Assembly (NCBI RefSeq): GCF_032999765.1
Contig: NZ_CP136051.1
Coordinates: 6,280,501-6,344,500 of the forward strand
DNA: 64,000 nt
Origin: Imperialibacter roseus
GTDB taxonomy: Bacteria > Bacteroidota > Bacteroidia > Cytophagales > Cyclobacteriaceae
Direction of reading: 5' to 3'
Shown: piece after piece, positions 24,663-33,703 of the stretch
Layout: every line of letters starts with the position of its first letter
Numbering within the stretch: position 1 is the stretch's first letter
The notes under the pieces: model-generated
Seen by the model: only the letters and a program-made list of their open reading frames with translations
What the model was told of the DNA's origin: nothing
Databases searched by the model: none
Program-made: the position numbers and the translations under genes

Positions 24663-25394
24663 ATGCAGGCTACTGCCGCTATCAAAAACAAAACTGCGCA
24701 AGTCATCTCCCTTGGTTTAATTGACTATCAGGAGGCGTGGAACTATCAGGAGAAGTTATTTGCCGAGACGGTGGCGCTGAAGATTAAAAACAGGGATGAG
24801 CCCGTTGACCTTCAGAAACACACTCCCAATTATTTGCTGTTTTGCCAGCATCCGCACGTATTTACACTCGGAAAGAGTGGGAAACAGGAAAACCTGCTGG
24901 TAGATGATGATGAGCTCAAGGAGATAGGCGCTACATACTACAAGATCAACAGAGGTGGCGACATCACTTACCACGGTCCGGGCCAGCTGGTGGTGTATCC
25001 AATAATCGACCTCGATAATTTCTTTACTGACATCCACAAATACCTTCGACTACTGGAGGAAGCTGTGATAATGACCTTATCTGAGTACGGGGTGCAGGCT
25101 GGAAGAATTGACGGGCTTACGGGCGTATGGCTTGACTTTGAGGAACAGAAAGACCCACGAAAAATATGCGCACTTGGAGTGAAGTCGAGCAGGTGGGTCA
25201 CTATGCATGGGCTGGCATTCAATGTCAACACTAACCTGGAGTATTTCAAGCACATTGTGCCATGCGGAATAGACGACAAGGCAGTGACTTCCCTGCAGCA
25301 GGAACTTGAACTTGAAGTGAGCATGGAAGAGGTACAGCAAAGGCTTTTGAAGAACATCGCCTCTTTATTTGAAATGAACCTCGTGACCGCATGA
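24663..25394 (+). CDS. lipB: Lipoyl(octanoyl) transferase
   Basis: 243 aa. Family motifs: HPHVFTLGKSG, the RGGDITYHGPGQLVVYPI signature (about 98-115), the lysine in CALGVKSSRWVTMHGLAFNVN and the catalytic cysteine in IVPCGI. It moves the octanoyl group from ACP to lipoyl domains, the step before lipA. It starts 2 bp after manA and its stop overlaps the next start (ATGA). Confidence 0.96.
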   Translation: MQATAAIKNKTAQVISLGLIDYQEAWNYQEKLFAETVALKIKNRDEPVDLQKHTPNYLLFCQHPHVFTLGKSGKQENLLVDDDELKEIGATYYKINRGGDITYHGPGQLVVYPIIDLDNFFTDIHKYLRLLEEAVIMTLSEYGVQAGRIDGLTGVWLDFEEQKDPRKICALGVKSSRWVTMHGLAFNVNTNLEYFKHIVPCGIDDKAVTSLQQELELEVSMEEVQQRLLKNIASLFEMNLVTA

Positions 25395-25795
25395 AGAAAG
25401 ACATTCCCTTTTTGCCTGTAAAAGATGTTACACTTGCGGTGGTTAAAAGGCCAACAGCTGACGAAGAAGCGGAGTGGGTAGTGTACCTCATCAATAGAAA
25501 TGATCAGCCATTGGAAAATGTAATGGTTACCTCCAAGGGGTATGGCGAACTAGATGGCGAGCAGCAAAAAACTTCTACACTGCGACACATGTTCCCATTA
25601 ATTGATGTTGGCGGAGCGACGCAGGTAGAGTCCATCCATCCCCAGGTTTTTGGCCTTAACAATGAATACTGGGTCAGCTATTTTATAGGCAGGCAGCTGT
25701 ACGATAAGAAATATATTTTTGTCCCTGATACCATTTTAGAAGATAATTTGAGCTACATCGAAGAGATAGGGCTTGAAGGTGTCTTGCATCCGTGA
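25391..25795 (+). CDS. Conserved-looking small protein coupled to lipB, unknown function
   Basis: 134 aa, no signal or membrane segment; a mixed alpha/beta composition with WVVYLINRNDQPLENVMVTSKGYGELDGEQQKTSTLRHMFPLIDVGG in the first half. The start overlaps the lipB stop by 4 bp (ATGA), so it is part of that transcription unit. I cannot assign a family; the C-terminus IGLEGVLHP suggests a full-length protein. An AT-rich hairpin (25798-25822) separates it from the next gene. Confidence 0.78.
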   Translation: MKKDIPFLPVKDVTLAVVKRPTADEEAEWVVYLINRNDQPLENVMVTSKGYGELDGEQQKTSTLRHMFPLIDVGGATQVESIHPQVFGLNNEYWVSYFIGRQLYDKKYIFVPDTILEDNLSYIEEIGLEGVLHP

Positions 25796-25830
25796 TTATT
25801 TTTCTATTTTAATAGAAAAAATATTGTGGC

Positions 25831-26565
25831 ATGGCAGAAGGCACTCCGAAGAAAATCCTTTTTATAGACATTGAAACCGTAGCGGGAACAGGAAAATTTG
25901 CTGAACTCGACCCAATTTGGCAAAAACTCTGGAGCAAAAAGGCTGTTAGTCTTTCAGGGGGAAATGAAGAAATTGATGCCGCTGAAATGTATGAAAACCG
26001 GGCGGCAATTTACTCCGAATTCGGAAAGGTAATCGTTATTGGGCTTGGGTACTTTGCTTTCAATGAAGATAAAAGTGTTGAGTTGAGGGTGACATCCCTG
26101 AGTAGCAACGATGAGCATCAGTTGCTTACAAGCTTCCAAAAACTAATGGAGCAAAAGTTCAATCAGGGCTACTTCCTTTGTGCTCACAACGGAAAGGAAT
26201 TTGATTACCCTTATCTATGCAGAAGAATGACTATTCACGGCATATCGTTGCCCGATATTCTACGGCTCGAAGGCAAAAAACCCTGGGAAGTACCTCATCT
26301 CGACACGATGGAAATGTGGAAGTACGGAGACAGAAAGAGCTTTACCTCTTTGCAACTTCTCACAACAGTTTTGGGAATTCCGTCTCCAAAAGATGATATT
26401 GATGGAAGCATGGTAAATGAAGTTTACTATGGCACCGGAGACATTGACAGAATTGCCCGCTACTGCAAAAACGATGTGGTAGCAACTGCTCAGGTCTTCC
26501 TTAGGCTGCATCAACAACCGACTATTCCAAAGGATAAAATATTGTTTGTAGATTTTAACGAATGA
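25831..26565 (+). CDS. DEDDy-type 3'-5' exonuclease, PolB-associated family
   Basis: 244 aa. Exo motifs: I FIDIETVAG (about 10-18), II CAHNGKEFDYPYLCRRM (about 111-127) and III YCKNDVVATAQVFLRL (about 213-228, Y...D). HLDTMEMWKYGDRKSFTSLQLLTTVLGIPSPKDDIDG is typical of the predicted PolB-like exonuclease group. It probably trims DNA or RNA 3' ends; the substrate is not known. Its stop overlaps the start of the ABC gene (ATGA). Confidence 0.85.
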   Translation: MAEGTPKKILFIDIETVAGTGKFAELDPIWQKLWSKKAVSLSGGNEEIDAAEMYENRAAIYSEFGKVIVIGLGYFAFNEDKSVELRVTSLSSNDEHQLLTSFQKLMEQKFNQGYFLCAHNGKEFDYPYLCRRMTIHGISLPDILRLEGKKPWEVPHLDTMEMWKYGDRKSFTSLQLLTTVLGIPSPKDDIDGSMVNEVYYGTGDIDRIARYCKNDVVATAQVFLRLHQQPTIPKDKILFVDFNE

Positions 26566-28145
26566 CTTCCGACCCACCTGTGCTGCTCAATATTTCGGAA
26601 CTCACCGTCCGATTCGGGCAGCAAAATTTACTTAACAATGTTTCGCTGTCGATAGCGCCCGGTGAGTCGCTGGGTATACTCGGCGAAAGTGGTGCTGGAA
26701 AATCCTTGCTGGCACATAGCATGCTGCATTTGCTGGATGAAAGGCTTGACCTCTCTGGAAGTATTAGTTGGGAAGGTCAACCACTTGAAGATCAAATCGG
26801 CGTACTGAGAGGGCGCTCCATTGCTTACATTCCCCAGTCGCCGCTGGAGGCAAGCTTTCCGGTAACCACTCTCCTTAGGCAATGGCAGGATCAGTGCCAG
26901 GCTTTAGGAATCAAGTTTCAACCTGAGGAGGCCTATGACCTGGTGCGAAGGGCTGGCATTGATGATCCCGCAAGGGTGCTGGGCAGTCTTCCGCATCAAC
27001 TTTCCGGGGGGCAGCTACAGCGCATGCTGATAGCGATGGCTATGATTGCCCGGCCAAGCCTCATCATCGCTGATGAGCCGACAACAGCACTTGATACCGT
27101 GAATCAGGCAGCCATTTTGCGACTTCTCAAAGATTTTTCCAAAAAGGAGAAGGTGGCGCTTGTATTTATTACCCACGACCTGTCAATTGTGGGACCTATG
27201 TGCGACAAGCTGATGGTGCTTAACAGTGGAAGAGTAGTTGAATATGGGGTGACCAAAGAAGTAATGGCCCGGCCCGGGGAAACATACACCAGCAGTTTAA
27301 TTGACGCACATAAGCGGCTGGTGTCTCGAAAGGAAGAACCCGAACGGCTTTCCCACAGGAACGCTCCGGTTTTGGCTGTACAGAATCTGGACTTTGTCTA
27401 CCAGCCAACTGGATTTTTCTGGCGCAGAAATAAAGCCGTCAAAGCTGTTCAATCGGTGTCACTGGAGCTTTACCAGGGAGCGATAAGTGGGGTAGCGGGT
27501 ATTTCCGGGTCGGGGAAAACCACTCTAATGCGGACGCTGGCTGGCTTGTACCCGGAACATTTCGATAAGTTGTATTATCAGGGCAGGTCTGTCAACACCC
27601 TGACTGCCGATGAGCTGGTGGCCTTCCGAAGAGCTGTTCAGGTGGTTTATCAGAACCCTTCCAGCGCTTTCGATCCTCGTCAAAACATGGAGCAAATACT
27701 CAATGAAGCCATCGCCGAAAACCAAAATGAAACTAAAACTACCATAAAAGACTTATTAGACTGGGTGAGGCTGCCGCAGGGACTTTTGAAAAGCCATACC
27801 AGTCAGCTTTCTGGTGGCGAAAAACAACGCCTGGCAATTGCCAGGTCGCTGACGCTACAGCCCAGGATTTTGCTTTGCGACGAGCCTACCTCCTCGTTGG
27901 ATCAATCCATACAGGCTGAAATTCTCGATCTTTTCCTTTACTTGAAAAAAGAGCGTAACTTGGGCGTTCTGCTGGTATCGCACAATATTGCAGCTCTCCG
28001 CCACACGTGCGATTACCTGACAGTGATGGCAGACGGTGAAGTAAAAGAAACGGGAGAGATTGAAAAAGTGTTGGCCAACCCAACATCAGACTACACCCAA
28101 CAGTTAATTGATGCAGAACCTGCATTGACCCATAATTTTTTGTAA
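26562..28145 (+). CDS. Peptide/nickel-type ABC transporter, two fused ATP-binding domains
   Basis: 527 aa with two complete ABC domains: Walker A GESGAGKS (about 41-48) and GISGSGKT (about 315-322); signatures LSGGQLQR and LSGGEKQR; Walker B LIIADEP and ILLCDEP; H-loop ITHD and VSHN. The arrangement is that of DppD-DppF/YejF fusions that energise oligopeptide importers. The permease and binding-protein genes are not in this window, so partners are encoded elsewhere. Translationally coupled to the exonuclease gene. Confidence 0.92.
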   Translation: MTSDPPVLLNISELTVRFGQQNLLNNVSLSIAPGESLGILGESGAGKSLLAHSMLHLLDERLDLSGSISWEGQPLEDQIGVLRGRSIAYIPQSPLEASFPVTTLLRQWQDQCQALGIKFQPEEAYDLVRRAGIDDPARVLGSLPHQLSGGQLQRMLIAMAMIARPSLIIADEPTTALDTVNQAAILRLLKDFSKKEKVALVFITHDLSIVGPMCDKLMVLNSGRVVEYGVTKEVMARPGETYTSSLIDAHKRLVSRKEEPERLSHRNAPVLAVQNLDFVYQPTGFFWRRNKAVKAVQSVSLELYQGAISGVAGISGSGKTTLMRTLAGLYPEHFDKLYYQGRSVNTLTADELVAFRRAVQVVYQNPSSAFDPRQNMEQILNEAIAENQNETKTTIKDLLDWVRLPQGLLKSHTSQLSGGEKQRLAIARSLTLQPRILLCDEPTSSLDQSIQAEILDLFLYLKKERNLGVLLVSHNIAALRHTCDYLTVMADGEVKETGEIEKVLANPTSDYTQQLIDAEPALTHNFL

Positions 28146-28157
28146 GAAAACTCCTAC

Positions 28158-30332
28158 ATGAGTAAAAAGAATAATAAGAAGAGAAAAAACAGCGGAGAAT
28201 CACCAGGAAGAAAGACAATATCTGCAGGACAGATCAAAGAATCAGTTCTACATCTGTTCAGACAACAATCGGGCAAGCCCTGGTCTATCAGGCAAATGAT
28301 ACAAACGCTCGGTGTTCGTGATAAGAAATCTAAAAACCTTGTTTCTGAAGTTGCCTTTCGTCTGGAAGACGAAGGGATTATAAGCCGAAACAGAGATGGC
28401 CGGTTCGTTAGCCAGCAAATGCCATCGGCTTTGGTAGGCGTTGTCGACCATGTTAACTCACGCTTTGCCTACATTATTTGCGCCGAACTGGATGAAGATG
28501 TATACGTGAAAACGGACGATCTTGAGTTTGCTGTGGATGGTGATACGGTGAAATTCGAGCTTTCGGGCAAGTTCCACGGCAAGAAGCACCGAGAAGGCAG
28601 GGTAACGGAAATTGTCCAGCGTAAAAAGGATGAGTTTGTTGGAAAGCTTCAGCTATCCAAGAGATTTGCCTTTGTCATTCCGGATAACAGAAAGATCCAT
28701 AACGATATTTTTGTCTACCCCGAGCATATCAATAATGCAACAACCAATGATAAGGTCATTGTAAAAATTGACCGATGGCACGACAGAACCAATAAGAGCC
28801 CGGTAGGCAAAGTGGTGCGGGTATTGGGCAAGGCCGGTGAAAATGAAGCCGAGATTCACTCAATCATGGCTGAGTTTGACCTCCCGTTTACATTCCCCGA
28901 GGAGGTAATTTCGGAGTCTGATAAAATTTCGGAGTCTATTCCTGAGAAGGAAATAGCAGCCAGAAGGGACTTCAGAGGCGTTACCACATTCACCATCGAC
29001 CCGGAGGATGCCAAGGATTTTGATGATGCGCTCTCTATCAAGTTTCTTGAAAATGGAAACTACGAAATTGGCGTGCACATTGCCGATGTAACCCATTATG
29101 TGAAGGAAGAAACCATTCTTGAAAAAGAGGCCTACTCCAGAGCCACGTCTGTTTATCTGGTGGATCGTACCGTGCCAATGCTTCCTGAGAAGCTTTCCAA
29201 CGCACTTTGCTCATTAAGGCCGAACGAAGACAAGTTGACATTCTCAGCAGTTTTTGAGATGGAGAGCAGCGGAAAAATTGTCAACGAGTGGTTTGGAAGA
29301 ACAGTGATCCATTCCGACCGGCGCTTTAGTTACGAAGAAGCCCAGGCGGTCATCGAAGCTGGCGTTGGCGACTATTGCAACGAGCTGAAAGTTTTCAACG
29401 ACCTGGCCAAGCTGCTTAAAAACAAGCGGTATAAAAATGGAGCCATCAACTTTGAAACCATTGAAGTGAAGTTCAAGCTTGACGAGCAGGGCAAACCCCT
29501 GGGTATTGTGCCCAAAATAAGAAAGGACGCACACAAGCTCATTGAGGAGTTCATGCTGCTGGCCAATAAGCGGGTAGCCGAATTCGTATTTGGGCAAAAA
29601 ACTGAAAGTGGAAGAAAGACATTTGTGTATCGTACCCACGATTCACCTAACGAGGAGAAACTCCACAACTTCACCCTGTTCGCCAAGAAGTTTGGGCATA
29701 AGATCGACCTGACGGATGAGAACCTTTCGTCAACACTTAATAAGTTGATTGACGAGATTGAAGGAAAGCCGGAGCAAAATGTGCTGACATCGCTGGCCAT
29801 CAGAAGCATGGCCAAAGCAAAGTACACCACAGCGGCCAACGGGCACTTTGGTCTGGCATTTCCACACTATTCACATTTCACCTCGCCCATCAGGCGTTAC
29901 CCCGACATGATGGTGCACCGGCTGCTGGCCCACTACCTGAAAGGGGGTAAGTCGGTAGAGCAAGACAAATATGAGCCTATGTGCGTGCACAGCTCCGACA
30001 TGGAGAAAAGGGCAGCTGACGCCGAAAGAGCGTCTATTAAATACAAGCAGGTAGAGTTCATGTCAATGGCGGCCGACAAAATATTTGACGGTATTGTGGC
30101 TGGCGTTACCGAGTGGGGTATTTATGTGGAAATCATCGAAACCAAATGCGAGGGCATGGTGAGGCTGGCCGACCTGAACGACGATTATTACGAATTTGAT
30201 GAACAAAATTACCGTATTATTGGTCGTAACAATAAGCGGATGATTACGCTGGGCGACGAGGTAAAAGTGAAAGTCACCAATACAGACATCGATCGCCGGA
30301 CAATCGATTTGGAATTTGCTAACGAAAAATGA
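28158..30332 (+). CDS. rnr: Ribonuclease R
   Basis: 724 aa, RNase R length. N-terminal winged helix (about 20-85), cold-shock domains, the RNB catalytic domain with TIDPEDAKDFDDALSI (metal-binding aspartates, about 275-290) and HYSHFTSPIRRYPDMMVHRLL, and a C-terminal S1 domain (FDGIVAGVTEWGIYVEI...). A processive 3'-5' exoribonuclease acting on structured RNA. The lysine-rich N-terminus (SKKNNKKRKNSGE) is common in Bacteroidota copies. Overlaps the following gene by 4 bp. Confidence 0.95.
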   Translation: MSKKNNKKRKNSGESPGRKTISAGQIKESVLHLFRQQSGKPWSIRQMIQTLGVRDKKSKNLVSEVAFRLEDEGIISRNRDGRFVSQQMPSALVGVVDHVNSRFAYIICAELDEDVYVKTDDLEFAVDGDTVKFELSGKFHGKKHREGRVTEIVQRKKDEFVGKLQLSKRFAFVIPDNRKIHNDIFVYPEHINNATTNDKVIVKIDRWHDRTNKSPVGKVVRVLGKAGENEAEIHSIMAEFDLPFTFPEEVISESDKISESIPEKEIAARRDFRGVTTFTIDPEDAKDFDDALSIKFLENGNYEIGVHIADVTHYVKEETILEKEAYSRATSVYLVDRTVPMLPEKLSNALCSLRPNEDKLTFSAVFEMESSGKIVNEWFGRTVIHSDRRFSYEEAQAVIEAGVGDYCNELKVFNDLAKLLKNKRYKNGAINFETIEVKFKLDEQGKPLGIVPKIRKDAHKLIEEFMLLANKRVAEFVFGQKTESGRKTFVYRTHDSPNEEKLHNFTLFAKKFGHKIDLTDENLSSTLNKLIDEIEGKPEQNVLTSLAIRSMAKAKYTTAANGHFGLAFPHYSHFTSPIRRYPDMMVHRLLAHYLKGGKSVEQDKYEPMCVHSSDMEKRAADAERASIKYKQVEFMSMAADKIFDGIVAGVTEWGIYVEIIETKCEGMVRLADLNDDYYEFDEQNYRIIGRNNKRMITLGDEVKVKVTNTDIDRRTIDLEFANEK

Positions 30333-31306
30333 CAGAACTGCTGCGTCAGTACACAGAACTCCTTAACAAGGAACTGACCAAATTTGAATTTGGTAAACAC
30401 CCCAGAGAACTATACGAACCAATCAGGTACATCATGGATTTGGGCGGTAAGAGAATGCGGCCTATCCTGGCCCTTCTTGCTTACAAGCTTTTCAGAGACG
30501 ATGTAGCATCAATCCTTCGTCCAGCTTTGGCTGTGGAGGTGTTCCATAACTTTACGCTCATGCACGACGACATTATGGATAATGCGCCGTTGCGTAGAGG
30601 TCAGGCCACTGTTCATGAAAAATGGGACAACAATGTAGCCATCCTTTCTGGCGACACTATGCTGGTGAAGGCTTATGACCTGCTACTGGAGGTGCCGGGT
30701 GAAAAACTGCCAGGCATCATTCGCTCTTTTAATCAGTGTGCGGTTGAGGTGTGTGAGGGCCAGCAAATCGACATGAATTTTGAAAAGCTGGACGCCGTGA
30801 CCGAAGCTGACTACATCGAAATGATTCGGCTCAAAACAGCCGTGCTGCTGGGCTTTAGCCTGGAGTTAGGTGCGGTACTAGGCAACGCCAGTGTCCATGA
30901 CGCTCAACTTTTGAAAAGCTTTGGTGAGAACATCGGCATCGGATTTCAATTGAAAGACGACCTGTTGGATGTATATGGTGATCAGGCGAAGTTCGGAAAA
31001 CAGGTGGGCGGAGATATTATTGCCAACAAAAAAACGTTTTTGCTGATACAAGCCCTTCGGGTATCTACGGGAGATGACAAACGGCAGCTCGAAAATTGGC
31101 TGATGATGAAGGACTTTGATACGGACGAAAAGGTAGAAGCGGTCAAGGGAATATATGATCGAAATGGGATCAGGGAGCTGACTGATCAAAAAATGAATGA
31201 TTACTTTCGTCTTGCATTGAAGCAGCTTTCCGACCTTTCTTTGCCGGACAGTAGAAAACAGACGATGAAGGATTTTGCTGACTACCTCATTGCCCGAGAG
31301 AACTAA
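30329..31306 (+). CDS. Trans-polyprenyl diphosphate synthase
   Basis: 325 aa. First Asp-rich motif LMHDDIMDNAPLRRG (about 77-91), second LKDDLLDVYGD (about 208-218), plus GGKRMRPILALL near the N-terminus. The residues before the first motif (FHNFTLMHDD) fit a long-chain octa/nonaprenyl-type enzyme supplying quinone side chains; the exact chain length is an inference. Start overlaps the rnr stop (ATGA). Confidence 0.92.
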   Translation: MTELLRQYTELLNKELTKFEFGKHPRELYEPIRYIMDLGGKRMRPILALLAYKLFRDDVASILRPALAVEVFHNFTLMHDDIMDNAPLRRGQATVHEKWDNNVAILSGDTMLVKAYDLLLEVPGEKLPGIIRSFNQCAVEVCEGQQIDMNFEKLDAVTEADYIEMIRLKTAVLLGFSLELGAVLGNASVHDAQLLKSFGENIGIGFQLKDDLLDVYGDQAKFGKQVGGDIIANKKTFLLIQALRVSTGDDKRQLENWLMMKDFDTDEKVEAVKGIYDRNGIRELTDQKMNDYFRLALKQLSDLSLPDSRKQTMKDFADYLIAREN

Positions 31307-31341
31307 AAATTGACGCTCCAAAATAGCTATTCACCTGAATT

Positions 31342-31962
31342 ATGAGTCCCACACTGATTATCCTGATTGTCACAGTCGTTATTTCAATCATGGGGTTGAA
31401 CAACCCAAATTTGCTTTACAAACTCACCATGAGTCCCTATGCCATTAGGGAGAAGAAAGAGTACTGGCGATTTCTGACGTCTGGCTTCGTGCACAACAGC
31501 TGGATGCACCTGGGCTTCAACATGTTCACCTTCTTTTTCTTTGGGCAGGCAGCAGAGCAGATTATTGGCTACTACTCGGGAGGAAGTAGCATTCAATTCA
31601 TTGTGTTTTATCTGGTAGCAATCGGTTTGTCGGATGTGCCGAGCTACTTCAAAAATAGAAATAGCATTCACTATCAATCGCTTGGAGCCTCAGGAGGTGT
31701 GACTGCGGTAGTTTTTTGCAGCATTCTATTAAACCCTTTGAACAAGATTTACCTTTTTGGCTTGATTGGGCTGCCCGGCTTTATTTTAGGAGTTCTTTAT
31801 TTGATCTACACGATCAATCAGTCACGGCAAATGAGCGATAATATCAATCACATGGCTCACCTGACGGGGGCTATTGTTGGTATCGTTTACAGCATTTTCA
31901 TTCACCCGGGTGTGGTGGGTGACTTCTTTGAGAAAGTAGCGAGCTACAAATTATTCGGGTGA
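31342..31962 (+). CDS. Rhomboid-family intramembrane serine protease
   Basis: 206 aa with about six transmembrane helices. Motifs: HLGFNMFTFFFFG (HxxxN), the catalytic GASGGV (Ser about 116) and the His in NHMAHLTGAIVG. It cleaves membrane proteins inside the bilayer; no substrate is suggested by the context. Convergent with the 148-aa gene (1 bp between stops). Confidence 0.93.
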   Translation: MSPTLIILIVTVVISIMGLNNPNLLYKLTMSPYAIREKKEYWRFLTSGFVHNSWMHLGFNMFTFFFFGQAAEQIIGYYSGGSSIQFIVFYLVAIGLSDVPSYFKNRNSIHYQSLGASGGVTAVVFCSILLNPLNKIYLFGLIGLPGFILGVLYLIYTINQSRQMSDNINHMAHLTGAIVGIVYSIFIHPGVVGDFFEKVASYKLFG

Positions 31963-31963
31963 G

Positions 31964-32410
31964 CTAGTTCGTTCCGTTGGGGTCGGGGTCAAGCAGAGAA
32001 TCAGCATTTTTGTTCTTGGTGCTTGCCGCAAATAAGAATGCCAGGCCAACTACAGCAACCGCTGGCACTACCAGAAATAGTACGTTCTGGCCTACTCCGC
32101 TGTCCTTCTTTTTTCCAAAAACACCTTTTTGGTTAGTTTTTTCTTGAAGGTTTTGGTGCCTTCCCATTCTTTTCTTCTTCTCCTTGTGTCTTTTCTTCTT
32201 TCTGTTTCCTGGACCAAAAAGTCCCAAAGCTTCCTCTTCGAGCATTTCAGCCATCTCGGTTTCCATTGCGAGTCCATTTTCTGACAACGGGGTTGTTTCA
32301 AAAGTCCTGGAGACTTGTGCGTGCATTTGGCTTGCAACACTGGCGGAAAGATGCAGTGGCATACAGAAAAGCAGAAGATAGGCGCACCCTACAAAAGAAA
32401 ATTTGCGCAT
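31964..32410 (-). CDS. Putative exported protein with a basic linker and one membrane segment
   Basis: 148 aa. N-terminal signal (MRKFSFVGCAYLLLFCMPLHLSAS), an acidic helix (METEMAEMLEEEALGLFGPG), a strongly basic stretch (NRKKKRHKEKKKRMG, about 71-85) and a C-terminal hydrophobic helix (NVLFLVVPAVAVVGLAFLFA) followed by a short polar tail. No family recognised. 220 bp upstream are non-coding and AT-rich. Confidence 0.65.
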   Translation of the reverse strand: MRKFSFVGCAYLLLFCMPLHLSASVASQMHAQVSRTFETTPLSENGLAMETEMAEMLEEEALGLFGPGNRKKKRHKEKKKRMGRHQNLQEKTNQKGVFGKKKDSGVGQNVLFLVVPAVAVVGLAFLFAASTKNKNADSLLDPDPNGTN

Positions 32411-32580
32411 CGAGCTAAATGGTTTGGTGCAAATTAACGATAAAAACGGAACTGTTGTATAAGTTAGTCAATTTTAGCTTCTAAAAAATGTACAGTTTAA
32501 TATTGGGAAAATTATGAATTATAAATAGACGGTTACTGCTTGGCTGATGTTATGCCTGGAGCACATCTCTAAAATAACGA

Positions 32581-32608
32581 AAGCCCTGTCGATCACTCAA
32601 CAGGGCTT
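32581..32608 (-). terminator. Terminator of rplU-rpmA
   Basis: AAGCCCTGT (32581-32589) and ACAGGGCTT (32600-32608) form a 9-bp stem; on the minus strand it follows the rpmA stop and runs into a T-rich stretch. Confidence 0.8.
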
Positions 32609-32630
32609 CCATATAAAATAGATTAGTTAA

Positions 32631-32891
32631 TTACTTCGCAGCTGGCTCAACAGAAACAAAAGATCTGTCTTTGTAGCCTTTTTTGAAGTTAACAGTGCCT
32701 TCCACTAGTGCGAACAGGGTGTGGTCTTTGCCCAAACCTACGTTTTCACCTGGGTGATGAGTAGTGCCTCTCTGGCGAACAAGGATATTTCCTGCTTTTG
32801 CCAACTGGCCACCAAATATTTTCACGCCTAGTCTTTTGCTATGCGATTCACGGCCGTTTCTGGAACTACCTGCGCCTTTCTTGTGTGCCAT
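32631..32891 (-). CDS. rpmA: 50S ribosomal protein L27
   Basis: 86 aa starting [24 protein letters not shown], the classical L27 form without the Firmicutes N-terminal extension, so no protease processing is expected. It contacts the peptidyl transferase centre. 9 bp downstream of rplU, in the common rplU-rpmA operon. Confidence 0.98.
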   Translation of the reverse strand: MAHKKGAGSSRNGRESHSKRLGVKIFGGQLAKAGNILVRQRGTTHHPGENVGLGKDHTLFALVEGTVNFKKGYKDRSFVSVEPAAK

Positions 32892-32900
32892 GGTCTTTTA

Positions 32901-33209
32901 CTATTTAATGTTTTCAATTAAAACCTTTGTAAACTGCTGACGGTGACCGTTCTTCTTTTTGTAGCTCTTACGACGCTTCTTTTTGAAGACAATCACTTTG
33001 TCACCTTTAACGTGCCCAAGGATTTTACCTGACACTTTCACTCCTTTTACGGTAGGAGTACCAACCGCTACTTTGCCGTCATTGTCGACAAGTAGCACAT
33101 TTTCAAATTCGACGGAAGCGCCTTCTTCGCCAGCCATTTTAGGGGCATAAACGAATTGGTCTTTTGTTACTTTGAACTGCTTTCCGGCGATGTCTACGAT
33201 AGCGTACAT
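32901..33209 (-). CDS. rplU: 50S ribosomal protein L21
   Basis: 102 aa starting MYAIVDIAGKQFKV with the C-terminal KRRKSYKKKNGHRQQFTKVLIE typical of L21. First gene of the rplU-rpmA operon, with a TAnnTTTG promoter element 38 bp upstream. Confidence 0.98.
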   Translation of the reverse strand: MYAIVDIAGKQFKVTKDQFVYAPKMAGEEGASVEFENVLLVDNDGKVAVGTPTVKGVKVSGKILGHVKGDKVIVFKKKRRKSYKKKNGHRQQFTKVLIENIK

Positions 33210-33247
33210 ATCCGTTGTTCTTAAAACTTTTGTTGTAAAAAGGACTG

Positions 33248-33255
33248 CAAAGGTA
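33248..33255 (-). promoter_or_regulatory. -7 promoter element of rplU-rpmA
   Basis: Minus-strand TACCTTTG followed by C; a TTG at 33276-33278 (minus strand) lies 20 bp upstream, close to the expected -33 spacing. Confidence 0.65.
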
Positions 33256-33420
33256 TAACTATAATATATATTTTACAAGGGTCTTGTCAAGAGATACAAC
33301 CCATAGTTGACACTAAAATAATTTAACTTTTTTTCGACTGCGAATACAGCGAAAATGAAATGAAGTAGAAGTTCCGATATAAAGTCATAAGCTTTTAGTT
33401 TTCAGTATGTTATGAATGTT

Positions 33421-33448
33421 TTTGCACTATTTTAATAACGTAACTTTG
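33421..33448 (+). promoter_or_regulatory. Promoter of the nrdB-nrdA operon
   Basis: TTTG (33421-33424) and TAACTTTG (33441-33448) form a -33/-7 pair with a 16-bp spacer, slightly short. Transcription would begin about 33455, leaving a leader of about 250 nt before nrdB. Confidence 0.55.
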
Positions 33449-33703
33449 TGCATGAAACCACTTTTGATTTTTTCAACCGTTTTCACATATTTGTACTGCT
33501 TGTTTTTTGAGGGGGTTTCACTCTCATCAGGCCAATCCAGTCGGGCCTTTCGTTTTTAAATACATTATAGCACTATTCCAAGATATCACCTGCTCAGTAT
33601 GGAATGGTGGCTCTAAGTCATTGTATTTAACGAGACCGACCTACAAAAGGAAGAAAGTAAGACCAGGAGAAATAAGATTTTGAATTAGTAACAAGTAGTT
33701 AAT
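33449..33703 (+). promoter_or_regulatory. Long structured leader of nrdB with a terminator-like hairpin
   Basis: The non-coding stretch 33210-33703 holds two divergent promoters and this leader. AGGCC (33529-33533) pairs with GGCCT (33544-33548), followed by TTCGTTTTT. Directly overlapping the T-run starts a second, larger structure: TTAAATACA (33556-33564) with TGTATTTAA (33622-33630), enclosing ATTCCA (33575-33580) with TGGAAT (33600-33605). This could be an attenuator or riboswitch-like element; no known class was recognised. Confidence 0.4.
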
